This document shows, in pieces, positions 18,861 to 26,321 of a stretch of DNA of 64,000 bases. The position numbers and the translations under genes were made by a program. The stretch is taken from the NCBI GenBank assembly GCA_942493345.1, contig OW818695.1, positions 806,001 through 870,000 on the forward strand, read 5' to 3'. Numbering within the stretch: position 1 is the stretch's first letter; every line of letters begins with the position of its first letter. The notes under the pieces are model-generated. The model did no database searches. It saw nothing but the letters and a program-made list of their open reading frames with translations, and was not told the DNA's origin. The DNA comes from GWE2-42-39 sp942493345 (GTDB lineage: Bacteria > Bacteroidota > Bacteroidia > Bacteroidales > Prolixibacteraceae).

Positions 18861-18897
18861 AAAGCGGCTTATCGGTACACGGTAAGCCGCTTTTTTT
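18861..18897 (+). terminator. Second attenuator terminator, directly before trpE
   Basis: AAAGCGGCTTA (18861-18871) pairs with TAAGCCGCTTT (18883-18893) around an 11-base loop, with a run of T residues to 18897. It is a high-quality intrinsic terminator placed between the Trp-rich leader frame and trpE. Confidence 0.88.
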
Positions 18898-18933
18898 ATG
18901 CCTAATTTTTGAATCAAAATAAAAAAATAATAA

Positions 18934-20343
18934 ATGAAAACAATAAAAGTAAAAGTAAACCTAAAAAAAATACTGGGAGACACCCTGACCCCGGTCAGCG
19001 TTTACATGAAATTCCGGGAGTTATTTCCCAAAACAATTTTGCTCGAGAGTTCCGATTACCACGGTAATGAAAATGCCTATTCGTTCATTTGTATCAAACC
19101 AATAGCCTGCTTCAGTGTTGACGAAGGACAAATCACCATTGAATGCAACGGACAGGAAACAGAAACAATGACCGTCGGCAAGACCTGCAAGGTCGACCAA
19201 CAACTGGATGCCTTTTTCAAATCATTCGAGCTCGAAGGCGATCTTTCGGAAATACCGGCCAACGGGTTGTTTGGCTACCTCTGTTACGACGGAATAAAAT
19301 ATTTCGAAAAGATTGACATTACTGCGGAAAAGAAAGCCGAATATGCCATTCCTGAAGTAAGGTATTGTTTTTACAAATACCTGATCGCCATCGATCATCA
19401 CAAGAATATGATTTACCTGATCGAAAACCTGATGGAAGGGGAAGTTGCGGAAATAACGCAAATAGAATCCCTGCTGCGGAACCTGAGCTTCGCTCCCACT
19501 ACATTTACACCCTGCAACGATGAGGTGTCGAACATCACTGACGAACAATACAAATACATGGTAAGCAAAGGAAAAGAACATTGTTTCCGTGGCGATGTGT
19601 TCCAGATTGTTTTGTCGCGCCAGTATTCACAGTCATTTACCGGCGACGATTTCCACCTGTACCGTGCCTTGCGCACCGTGAACCCTTCGCCCTATCTTTT
19701 CTTTTTCGATTATGGTGATTACCGCATTTTCGGCTCCAGCCCAGAGGCCTCGCTGCGCATTAAAAAAGGGCGCGCCATCATCAACCCCATTGCCGGTACT
19801 TTCCGCCGCACCGGGAACGATGACGAAGACCGCAAACTGGCTGAGCAATTGTGTGCCGATCCGAAAGAAAATGCGGAACATGTAATGCTGGTCGACCTGG
19901 CCCGCAACGATTTGAGCCGTAACGCCAACGATGTAATTGTCGACAGTTTCCGCGAAGTACAGTATTTTTCGCATGTTATCCACATGGTTTCCGAAGTATC
20001 GGGGAAATTGCCTGAAGACGCCAATATGCTAACTGTCCTGGGTAATTCATTCCCTGCCGGAACCCTTTCGGGAGCGCCCAAACATCGCGCCATGCAACTG
20101 ATCGACACCTACGAGAACCAACGCAGGAGCTATTACGGGGGCGCCATCGGCTACATCGGTTTCGACAAAACCCTGAACCATGCCATTATGATCCGCTCGT
20201 TCCTGAGTAAAAATAACCGGTTGTTTTATCAGGCCGGAGCAGGAATTGTCGCTTCATCAAACGAAGAAAGCGAACTTCAGGAAGTGAAAAACAAACTGGC
20301 CGCATTGAAAAAAGCCATTGAAATAGCAAAAGAAATAAAATAA
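18934..20343 (+). CDS. trpE: Anthranilate synthase component I
   Basis: TrpE makes anthranilate from chorismate, using ammonia from TrpG. The 469-residue protein shows the tryptophan feedback-site motif LLESS (36-40) and the chorismate-binding signatures GSSPEASLRI, PIAGTFRRTG, LVDLARNDLSR and FPAGTLSGAPKHRAMQLI. LLESS implies feedback inhibition by tryptophan in addition to the attenuation control upstream. It is the first gene of trpEGDCFBA. The gap to trpG carries a GC-rich palindromic repeat. Confidence 0.97.
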   Translation: MKTIKVKVNLKKILGDTLTPVSVYMKFRELFPKTILLESSDYHGNENAYSFICIKPIACFSVDEGQITIECNGQETETMTVGKTCKVDQQLDAFFKSFELEGDLSEIPANGLFGYLCYDGIKYFEKIDITAEKKAEYAIPEVRYCFYKYLIAIDHHKNMIYLIENLMEGEVAEITQIESLLRNLSFAPTTFTPCNDEVSNITDEQYKYMVSKGKEHCFRGDVFQIVLSRQYSQSFTGDDFHLYRALRTVNPSPYLFFFDYGDYRIFGSSPEASLRIKKGRAIINPIAGTFRRTGNDDEDRKLAEQLCADPKENAEHVMLVDLARNDLSRNANDVIVDSFREVQYFSHVIHMVSEVSGKLPEDANMLTVLGNSFPAGTLSGAPKHRAMQLIDTYENQRRSYYGGAIGYIGFDKTLNHAIMIRSFLSKNNRLFYQAGAGIVASSNEESELQEVKNKLAALKKAIEIAKEIK

Positions 20344-20348
20344 AAAAA

Positions 20349-20388
20349 GCCCCATCCCCGACCCTTCCCCAAAGGGAAAGGGAGATGG
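20349..20388. repeat. GC-rich palindromic repeat, trpE-trpG junction, copy 1
   Basis: ACCCTTCCCC and GGGAAAGGGAG-type arms around CAAA, preceded by GCCCCATCCCCG. It is the family member in reverse orientation to the copy at 20443-20472. The first possible trpG ATG (20385) lies in its right edge. Confidence 0.6.
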
Positions 20389-21065
20389 AAATAACAACAA
20401 CAGACTGTATAATGAGACCAACAAATAACATAGATTTTAAATCTCCCCTCCTTGGGAGGGGTAAGGGGGAGGCCATAGTCGTAATTGATAATTACGATTC
20501 GTTCACCTACAACCTGGTGCATGCAATCAAAAAAATTTCGGGTTTGCCGGTTGATGTAATCCGAAACGATGAGTTGGAACTTTCCGATCTGGAGAAGTAC
20601 GACAAAATTGTGCTTTCACCCGGGCCGGGCATTCCCGAAGAAGCCGGCTTGCTGCTGGATATTATTCGCGAATATGCACCAACGAAAAGCATCCTGGGTG
20701 TTTGCCTCGGACATCAGGCTATTGGCGAAGCTTTCGGCGGAAAATTGGAGAACATGAACAAGGTATTGCACGGGGTCTCCACGCCGGTAACCACCACCAG
20801 TAATAAAACCTGCCTTTTCGAAGGTTTGCCCGAAACTTTCACCGCCGGGCGTTACCATTCGTGGATTGTAAGCAGCGAAAACCTGCCCGACTGTTTCGAA
20901 GTAACCAGTTACGACAAAGATGGAATGATTATGTCGATGCAGCACAAGCAGTTCAACGTGCAGGGCGTTCAGTTTCACCCCGAATCGGTATTGACACCGC
21001 TGGGCGAAAAAATAATCGAAAACTGGCTGAAGGCCTCTTCAATCTCTCCAAAAGAGGGGCTATAA
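20385..21065 (+). CDS. trpG: Anthranilate synthase component II (glutamine amidotransferase) with repeat-encoded ends
   Basis: TrpG hydrolyses glutamine and passes ammonia to TrpE. The class I amidotransferase signatures are clear: nucleophile in GVCLGHQAIGEAFGG and the His/Glu pair in GVQFHPESV. The family normally begins near IVVIDNYDSFTYN. Here 29 extra residues precede it (20 from the second ATG at 20412). The last of these, KSPLLGRGKGEA, are encoded by a GC-rich palindromic repeat, with no ATG, GTG or TTG between repeat and core. The C-terminus (KASSISPKEGL) is also repeat-encoded. The core looks intact, so the extensions are probably tolerated. The start codon choice between 20385 and 20412 is open. 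Confidence 0.93.
   Translation: MEITTTDCIMRPTNNIDFKSPLLGRGKGEAIVVIDNYDSFTYNLVHAIKKISGLPVDVIRNDELELSDLEKYDKIVLSPGPGIPEEAGLLLDIIREYAPTKSILGVCLGHQAIGEAFGGKLENMNKVLHGVSTPVTTTSNKTCLFEGLPETFTAGRYHSWIVSSENLPDCFEVTSYDKDGMIMSMQHKQFNVQGVQFHPESVLTPLGEKIIENWLKASSISPKEGL
20443..20472. repeat. GC-rich palindromic repeat translated into the TrpG N-terminus
   Basis: CTCCCCTCC, TT, GGGAGGGG, TAA, GGGGGAGG in order. The repeat lies in frame with trpG and contains no stop in that frame. It separates both available ATG codons from the conserved core of the protein, so it must be translated if initiation uses a standard start codon. Confidence 0.75.
21032..21061. repeat. Repeat copy at the TrpG C-terminus
   Basis: GCCTCTTCAATCTCTCC and AAAAGAGGGGCT form a degenerate member of the same C-tract/G-tract family. 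It supplies the last eleven TrpG codons up to the stop. Confidence 0.5.
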
Positions 21066-21092
21066 AAACAACTATTATTATCAGAAAAAACT

Positions 21093-21120
21093 ATTTGGAA
21101 TTTGGAATTTGGAATTTGGA
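21093..21120. repeat. Four tandem copies of ATTTGGA before trpD
   Basis: The 7-base unit ATTTGGA is repeated four times without interruption, ending 5 bases before the trpD ATG. Such short tandem arrays can vary in copy number by slippage and would change the trpD leader, not its reading frame. Confidence 0.85.
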
Positions 21121-21125
21121 ATTTT

Positions 21126-22115
21126 ATGAAAAACATTTTAGACAATCTATATACAGGCAATAATCTTACAAAAGAAGAAGCCCGTTCCATCCTGGCCCGA
21201 ATCGGACAGGGTGAATTTTCGGAATCAGAAATTGCTTCATTTCTCACGGTTTTCCGCATGCGGAAGATTAAAGCAGAAGAATTGGCCGGGTTCCGGCAGG
21301 CATTGCTCGATTTATGCGTCCCCATCGATTTTTCGGAATACAATACAACGGATATAGTGGGCACGGGCGGTGACGGAAAAAACACCTTCAACATTTCGAC
21401 GCTCAGTTGTTTTGTATTGGCTGGCGCCGGGTACAAAGTAGCCAAGCACGGAAATTACGGCTTGTCGTCGGTTAGCGGTGCATCGAATATGTTCGAGTAC
21501 TTCGGATATCAATTCAGTAATAACGAAGAAAAATTACGCCGCGAAATTGAGAAAACCGGCATTTGCTTCCTGCATGCCCCGTTGTTTCACCCGGCAATGA
21601 AACACGTTGGCCCAGTTCGCAAAGCACTGAAAGTGCGAACATTGTTCAACATGATGGGCCCGATTATCAACCCGTCGTTTCCGAAGAACCAGTTGGTGGG
21701 CGTTTCCGATCTCGAAATCATGGACCTTTATCATCATGTTTTTACCGAAAGCAAACAAAATTACCTGATTGTACACAGCCTGGATGGCTACGACGAAATT
21801 TCGCTCACCGGCGATGCCCGCTTCGTTTCCGGCCAAACCGAAGACAACCTTTCTTCTGCCGATTTCGGGTTCCGAACCGTTGCCCCGGAAGAACTTTCAG
21901 GAGGAAATTCGGTAGACGATGCAGCCAAAATATTTAAAAATGTTTTGGAAGGAAATGCCACACCGGCGCAGCGAAATGTGGTAATTGCCAATACAGCACT
22001 GGCGATACAGTGTATCTCTCCGGACAAATCGCTGACCGACTGCGTGGAAGAAGCCGGTGAATCACTGAAAGCAGGCAAGGCACTGCGAGTTTTCAAACGA
22101 TTACTTGCAGAGTAA
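21126..22115 (+). CDS. trpD: Anthranilate phosphoribosyltransferase
   Basis: TrpD joins anthranilate to PRPP. The 329-residue protein has the PRPP loop GTGGDGKNTFNIST, the KHGNYGLSSVSGASNMFE region and the anthranilate-site FNMMGPIINP. The ATG at 21126 (MKNILDNLYTG) fits the family; an upstream in-frame ATG at 21102 would translate the ATTTGGA array into GIWNF-like residues and is unlikely. It follows trpG by 60 bases. Confidence 0.96.
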   Translation: MKNILDNLYTGNNLTKEEARSILARIGQGEFSESEIASFLTVFRMRKIKAEELAGFRQALLDLCVPIDFSEYNTTDIVGTGGDGKNTFNISTLSCFVLAGAGYKVAKHGNYGLSSVSGASNMFEYFGYQFSNNEEKLRREIEKTGICFLHAPLFHPAMKHVGPVRKALKVRTLFNMMGPIINPSFPKNQLVGVSDLEIMDLYHHVFTESKQNYLIVHSLDGYDEISLTGDARFVSGQTEDNLSSADFGFRTVAPEELSGGNSVDDAAKIFKNVLEGNATPAQRNVVIANTALAIQCISPDKSLTDCVEEAGESLKAGKALRVFKRLLAE

Positions 22116-22119
22116 AGAT

Positions 22120-22174
22120 GGGTGCGGAAGTTTTTAACTTCCGATAAAACCAGCGATTAAAAATCGCTGCACCC
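22120..22174. repeat. Three-stem (cloverleaf-like) palindromic repeat between trpD and trpC
   Basis: GGGTG (22120-22124) and CACCC (22170-22174) close a structure holding two hairpins: CGGAAGTT/AACTTCCG with a TTT loop (22125-22143) and CAGCGATT/AATCGCTG with an AAA loop (22151-22169). The compact two-arm design resembles REP/BIME-type mobile intergenic elements. No gene lies here. Confidence 0.75.
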
Positions 22175-22206
22175 GAATAAATAGTAAATAGCAAATCGTA
22201 AATTTC

Positions 22207-22992
22207 ATGAACATACTCGATCAGATAAACGAAACAAAACGGCAGGAAATTGCCCAAATGAAGAAGCTCTTTCCTATCGAAAGCCTGATAGCTTCACCTT
22301 ATTTTAAAAGAACATGCAACTCCCTGAAGGCCGCTCTGCTTGCCGATGGGGCGAGCGGGATTATTGCCGAATTCAAAACAAAATCGCCCTCGAAAGGAGT
22401 AATCAACAACCAGGCCGACATTGCCGAAACCACTGCTGCCTACTCCGCTGCCGGGGCAAGTGGCCTCTCGGTTTTAACCGACGAAGAATATTTTGGCGGA
22501 TCAATCGAGAACCTGGCCAAAGCTCGTTTTGCCAATCCCCGAATACCCATTCTGCGCAAAGATTTCATGCTTGATCCGTACCAGATATACGAAGCAAAAG
22601 CGCATGGCGCCGACCTGATCTTACTGATTGCTGAAAGTCTGAGCAAAGAACTTTTACTGGAACTCACCCTGAAAGCCAAAGAACTGGGGTTGGAGGTATT
22701 GGTGGAAATACACAACGAAGAAGAACTTGTAAAATTGAATCCGCATGTCGATATTGTCGGGGTAAATAACCGCGACCTTCGTACTTTTACAGTCGATGTG
22801 GAAACCTCTGTACAGTTGAGTAAACTTATTCCCGGGCAGTTTGTAAAGATTTCGGAAAGCGGAATTTCCGATCCGGCAAGCATCAGTAAATTACGAGCGG
22901 CCGGGTTCAAAGGGTACCTGATTGGCGAAACATTTATGAAGACTGGCGATCCGGCAAAAGCTTGTGCCGAATTTATTAATCGTTTGAAGTAA
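22207..22992 (+). CDS. trpC: Indole-3-glycerol-phosphate synthase
   Basis: TrpC closes the indole ring of CdRP with loss of CO2. The 261-residue (beta-alpha)8 barrel has the expected motifs: IIAEFKTKSPSKGVI with catalytic Glu and Lys, LRKDFMLDPYQIYEAKAHGAD, VGVNNRDLRTF and ISESGI. It is a stand-alone enzyme, not fused with TrpF as in E. coli; trpF follows 7 bases later. Confidence 0.97.
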   Translation: MNILDQINETKRQEIAQMKKLFPIESLIASPYFKRTCNSLKAALLADGASGIIAEFKTKSPSKGVINNQADIAETTAAYSAAGASGLSVLTDEEYFGGSIENLAKARFANPRIPILRKDFMLDPYQIYEAKAHGADLILLIAESLSKELLLELTLKAKELGLEVLVEIHNEEELVKLNPHVDIVGVNNRDLRTFTVDVETSVQLSKLIPGQFVKISESGISDPASISKLRAAGFKGYLIGETFMKTGDPAKACAEFINRLK

Positions 22993-22999
22993 CTTACCT

Positions 23000-23716
23000 A
23001 TGAACAGGGTTAAAATACAAAAACATGTTCCTGAAATTTCCTTCCCCCCAGGGGGGAAGGTCAGGAAGGGGGCTTTGAAAATAAAAGTATGCGGGATGCG
23101 CGATCCGGGAAACATTGCCGGAGTTGCAGCAGAAAAACCCGATTTCATGGGTTTCATTTTTTACCCGAAAAGTAAACGCTTTGCGGGTTTCGATGCACAA
23201 ACTGAAATTTTGGATGCGGTTTGTGAAACAATTCGAAAAGTAGGTGTTTTTGTAAACGAAATACCGGAGCAGGTTCTTGCAACCGGCCGGGCATGGAAGC
23301 TGGATGCCATCCAGTTGCACGGGCAGGAAACACCGGACTATTGCCGCCAAATAAAAAAATCAGGATTGCCGGTTTTTAAAGCGTTTCCCATCAACGAATC
23401 ATTCGATTTTGAAATATTGAAAGAATACCAGAATTGTTGCGATTATTTTTTGTTCGACACCAAAGGAAGTCTGCCGGGCGGAACAGGGCAGAAATTCAAC
23501 TGGCAACAGCTCGAAAATTACCATCTGGATGTACCTTTTTTCCTGAGCGGAGGAATTGGTCCCGACGATGTGGAAAGCATCCGGAAGTTTCATCATCCTC
23601 AGCTTTTCGGGATCGACATCAACAGCGGTTTCGAAATCAGTCCCGGGATAAAAGATGTTGAAAAGGTCCGGAGATTTATCATTGAGATTAAAAAAATAAC
23701 CAATAACGAATTATAA
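23000..23716 (+). CDS. trpF: Phosphoribosylanthranilate isomerase with a repeat-encoded N-terminal extension
   Basis: TrpF carries out the Amadori rearrangement of PRA to CdRP. The family core begins IKVCGMRDPGNIA, with catalytic Cys; catalytic Asp lies in YFLFDTKG and the phosphate site in FLSGGIGPDDV. From the ATG at 23000 about 25 residues precede the core, ten of them (SFPPGGKVRK) from a GC-rich palindromic repeat. A TTG at 23075, at the edge of the repeat, would give a normal-length enzyme. Either start is possible; I keep the ATG because it is 7 bases after trpC and allows coupling. Confidence 0.93.
   Translation: MNRVKIQKHVPEISFPPGGKVRKGALKIKVCGMRDPGNIAGVAAEKPDFMGFIFYPKSKRFAGFDAQTEILDAVCETIRKVGVFVNEIPEQVLATGRAWKLDAIQLHGQETPDYCRQIKKSGLPVFKAFPINESFDFEILKEYQNCCDYFLFDTKGSLPGGTGQKFNWQQLENYHLDVPFFLSGGIGPDDVESIRKFHHPQLFGIDINSGFEISPGIKDVEKVRRFIIEIKKITNNEL
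23037..23076. repeat. GC-rich palindromic repeat at the 5' end of trpF
   Basis: CCTTCCCCCC (23040-23049) and GGGGGGAAGG (23051-23060) are followed by TCAGGAAGGGGGC, the same arm-arm-spacer-G-tract plan as at 20443 and 23750. It is free of stops in the trpF frame. Confidence 0.75.
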
Positions 23717-23747
23717 AATTGAGAAAACAAAATAAGAATCAGGCTCA

Positions 23748-23784
23748 AACCTTTCCCCCTTCGGGGGAATCAGAAGGGGGCTGT
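23748..23784. repeat. GC-rich palindromic repeat just before trpB
   Basis: CTTTCCCCC, TTCG, GGGGAA, spacer, AAGGGGGCT. It lies in the trpF-trpB gap, 17 bases before the trpB ATG. The frame upstream of trpB stays open through it, so a TTG-started longer protein is theoretically possible. Confidence 0.7.
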
Positions 23785-23799
23785 ATAAAAATATTAAAT

Positions 23800-24981
23800 A
23801 TGAACTACCAAGTAAACGACAAAGGTTATTACGGCGAATTCGGCGGGGCATTCATTCCCGAAATGATGTATCCCAATGTGGAAGAACTTCGGAACAATTA
23901 CCTGCGGATTATCAATTCATATAATTTCAGGCAGGAATACATCGGGTTGCTGAAAAATTATGTAGGGCGTCCGTCTCCTCTGTATTATGCCAAACGGATG
24001 TCGGAACATTATCAATCGCATATTTACCTGAAGCGCGAGGATTGCAACCACACCGGATCGCACAAAATAAACAATACAATTGGACAGATTCTGCTGGCCA
24101 AAGAATTGGGCAAAACCCGCATCATTGCCGAAACAGGCGCTGGTCAGCACGGGCTGGCAACCGCTACTGTTTGTGCACTCATGGGAATGAAATGTATTGT
24201 TTATATGGGAGCTATCGATGTGGAACGCCAGGCGCCGAATGTAAAAAAAATGCGGATGCTGGGAGCCGAAGTGGTTGCGGTTGAATCGGGCAGCAAAACA
24301 CTGAAAGATGCTACCAACGGGGCTATGCGCGACTGGATCAACAATCCGCTCGACACTTTTTACATCATCGGGTCGACCATGGGGCCACATCCGTACCCGG
24401 ATATAGTAGCCCGGTTTCAATCGGTTATTTCTGAAGAAATCAGGTGGCAGCTCGACGAACAGACCGGAAGCGAGAAACCAACCCGGGTGATGGCTTGTGT
24501 TGGTGGAGGAAGCAATGCCGCCGGTGCTTTTTATCATTTCCTGAATGATGAAGATGTGGAACTGATTGGCGTTGAAGCGGCCGGGAAAGGTGTGGATACA
24601 CACGAAACAGCAGCAACTATTACCAAAGGAACGGTGGGCGTTTTGCACAGTTTCCGCTCGTATGTGTTGCAGGACGAGGATGGACAAATCAACGAGGCGT
24701 ATTCGATTTCAGCCGGACTGGATTATCCCGGGATTGGGCCGATGCATGCAAATTTGCATAAAACAGGCCGGGCCAAATACATTTGGGCAACCGACGACGA
24801 AGTTCTGAAAGCCGTTATGTTGCTGACGCAAAAAGAAGGAATTATTCCGGCACTCGAATCGGCCCACGCATTGGCGGGGCTGGAAAAAATCAGTATGAAA
24901 CCCGAAGACATTACGGTGGTAAATATCTCCGGTCGGGGTGATAAGGACATGGAAACCTATTTGAATTATTTGGGATATTAA
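23800..24981 (+). CDS. trpB: Tryptophan synthase beta subunit
   Basis: TrpB condenses indole and serine with PLP. The 393-residue protein has the PLP lysine in HTGSHKINN, the phosphate loop GGGSNAAG, the GAGQHGLATA loop and the C-terminal GRGDKD. The ATG at 23800 (MNYQVNDKGYYGEFGGAFIPE) is the family start; a TTG at 23719 would add 27 residues across a repeat. TrpA, its partner in the alpha2beta2 complex, is encoded 88 bases downstream, past another repeat. Confidence 0.97.
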   Translation: MNYQVNDKGYYGEFGGAFIPEMMYPNVEELRNNYLRIINSYNFRQEYIGLLKNYVGRPSPLYYAKRMSEHYQSHIYLKREDCNHTGSHKINNTIGQILLAKELGKTRIIAETGAGQHGLATATVCALMGMKCIVYMGAIDVERQAPNVKKMRMLGAEVVAVESGSKTLKDATNGAMRDWINNPLDTFYIIGSTMGPHPYPDIVARFQSVISEEIRWQLDEQTGSEKPTRVMACVGGGSNAAGAFYHFLNDEDVELIGVEAAGKGVDTHETAATITKGTVGVLHSFRSYVLQDEDGQINEAYSISAGLDYPGIGPMHANLHKTGRAKYIWATDDEVLKAVMLLTQKEGIIPALESAHALAGLEKISMKPEDITVVNISGRGDKDMETYLNYLGY

Positions 24982-24988
24982 AAAGCAC

Positions 24989-25048
24989 CAGGCTATATGC
25001 CACATGCTTCAAGTTTTTTTGCTTGCTGCCTGAAGTTTGTAGCCCGAG
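24989..25048. repeat. Imperfect palindrome between trpB and trpA
   Basis: GGCTA (24991-24995) with TAGCC (25040-25044), CTTCA (25007-25011) with TGAAG (25031-25035), and alternative CAAG/CTTG pairing near the loop. A T-run in the loop and an A-run after it do not make a terminator. It is a further, distinct repeat type within the trp operon. Confidence 0.5.
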
Positions 25049-25069
25049 GCATTAAAAAAAAATAAAATC

Positions 25070-25852
25070 ATGAACAATAGAATTAACCAACTTTTTCAGG
25101 AGAAAAATAAAAACATCCTGTCGGTGTATTTCACTGCCGGCTATCCTGAAATAAACGATACCGTCACCATTATTCAGGAATTGGAAAAGAATGGCGCCGA
25201 CCTGATCGAAATAGGAATGCCGTTTTCCGATCCGGTAGCCGATGGGCCTGTTATTCAGAACAGCAGCCTGATTGCCCTCAGAAATGGGATGAGCGTAAAG
25301 AAACTTTTTGAACAATTGCAGGACATCCGCAAAACAGTAAAAATCCCATTGATCCTGATGGGATACCTGAACCCTGTCCTGCAATTTGGAATCGAAAATT
25401 TCTGCAAAAAATGTCAGGAAGTGGGCATCGACGGGCTGATCATTCCCGATCTGCCCATGGATGAATACCTTTCGAAGTACAAATCTCTCTTCGAGGCGCA
25501 CCAACTGCACAATATTTTGCTGATTACACCGCAAACTTCCGATGAACGAATCCGGCAAATCGATGCCGAATCATCCGGCTTCATTTACATGGTTTCGAGC
25601 TCGTCGACCACCGGCATGAAACAAAGTGTGACCGACTATCACACCGACTATTTTGTGCGTGTCAACCAGCTTGGACTAAAAAACCCGCGGTTAATCGGGT
25701 TCGGAATTTCCAATCACGAGACCTTTCAAAATGCCTGTAAATACGCTGGTGGGGCCATTATCGGAAGCGCCTTTGTAAAAGTGCTTGAAGGAGATTTAAC
25801 ATTGGGGGAACGGATTTCAGGATTTGTTAAAGCAATTATCGACATGGAGTAA
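25070..25852 (+). CDS. trpA: Tryptophan synthase alpha subunit
   Basis: TrpA cleaves indole-3-glycerol phosphate to indole and G3P and channels indole to TrpB. The 260-residue barrel has the catalytic Glu region IEIGMPFSDPVADGPVIQ, catalytic Asp in LIIPDLPMDEY and the phosphate-binding IGSAFVK. It is the last gene of the operon. No convincing terminator follows in the next 200 bases. Confidence 0.97.
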   Translation: MNNRINQLFQEKNKNILSVYFTAGYPEINDTVTIIQELEKNGADLIEIGMPFSDPVADGPVIQNSSLIALRNGMSVKKLFEQLQDIRKTVKIPLILMGYLNPVLQFGIENFCKKCQEVGIDGLIIPDLPMDEYLSKYKSLFEAHQLHNILLITPQTSDERIRQIDAESSGFIYMVSSSSTTGMKQSVTDYHTDYFVRVNQLGLKNPRLIGFGISNHETFQNACKYAGGAIIGSAFVKVLEGDLTLGERISGFVKAIIDME

Positions 25853-26058
25853 AATTGTTTTTCTTTTTTCGTAACGAAGTTCAATTCCATACAAATGTTT
25901 TGAAACATGTGAGAAAAAAAATCTTCATTCATTTGACTTTCAGTAAATTAAAAAGAAGAAAGGCACGAACACCTGTTAAAGAATGTTAAGCCTATTTTAG
26001 AGCATATTAAATGGAGTTTTGAACCGTTATTTTTAAGAAACAATTTAAACAGAAAACT

Positions 26059-26250
26059 ATGTTAGAATACGCTAAGGTAATATTACCGAAGGTTAGTTTT
26101 AGCAGACAGCTATTCCACAAAGAACTTAAAAAGTGTATTAAATGGGTCGAAGCGCCGGACCTGAAAAAATTAAAAAATTGGTGCTACGAAAATTTTGAGG
26201 ATATGTACCCTGAAATCCTCGATCAGGCATTTACAGGAATAGCTGCATAA
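26059..26250 (+). CDS. Small cytoplasmic protein of unknown function (63 aa)
   Basis: A 63-residue charged protein (MLEYAKVILPKVSF start; GIAA end), predicted largely helical, without signal or membrane segment. I have an impression of similar small proteins in related Bacteroidota, not checked. It has its own clear terminator 3 bases downstream, and TATTTTTA at 26028-26035 could be a -7 element, so it is probably a monocistronic expressed gene. No function is proposed. Confidence 0.6.
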   Translation: MLEYAKVILPKVSFSRQLFHKELKKCIKWVEAPDLKKLKNWCYENFEDMYPEILDQAFTGIAA

Positions 26251-26254
26251 TATT

Positions 26255-26282
26255 AAAGGCTCAATTTTGGGGCCTTTTTTAA
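26255..26282 (+). terminator. Intrinsic terminator after the 63-aa gene
   Basis: AAAGGC and GCCTTT arms separated by TCAATTTTGGG, followed by a T-run to about 26280. Confidence 0.7.
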
Positions 26283-26321
26283 TTGATACACCTGTTTATC
26301 TGACAGCAATGACCATTTTTA

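Noticed and set aside
18600..18900. T-box or other tRNA-sensing riboswitch for the trp operon
   Set aside because: No T-box sequence or specifier-loop architecture; Trp-rich reading frames with competing hairpins explain the region better.
23917..24687. 256-codon minus-strand open frame antisense to trpB
   Set aside because: It is a shadow of a strongly conserved coding gene, has no recognisable domain and no promoter or terminator.
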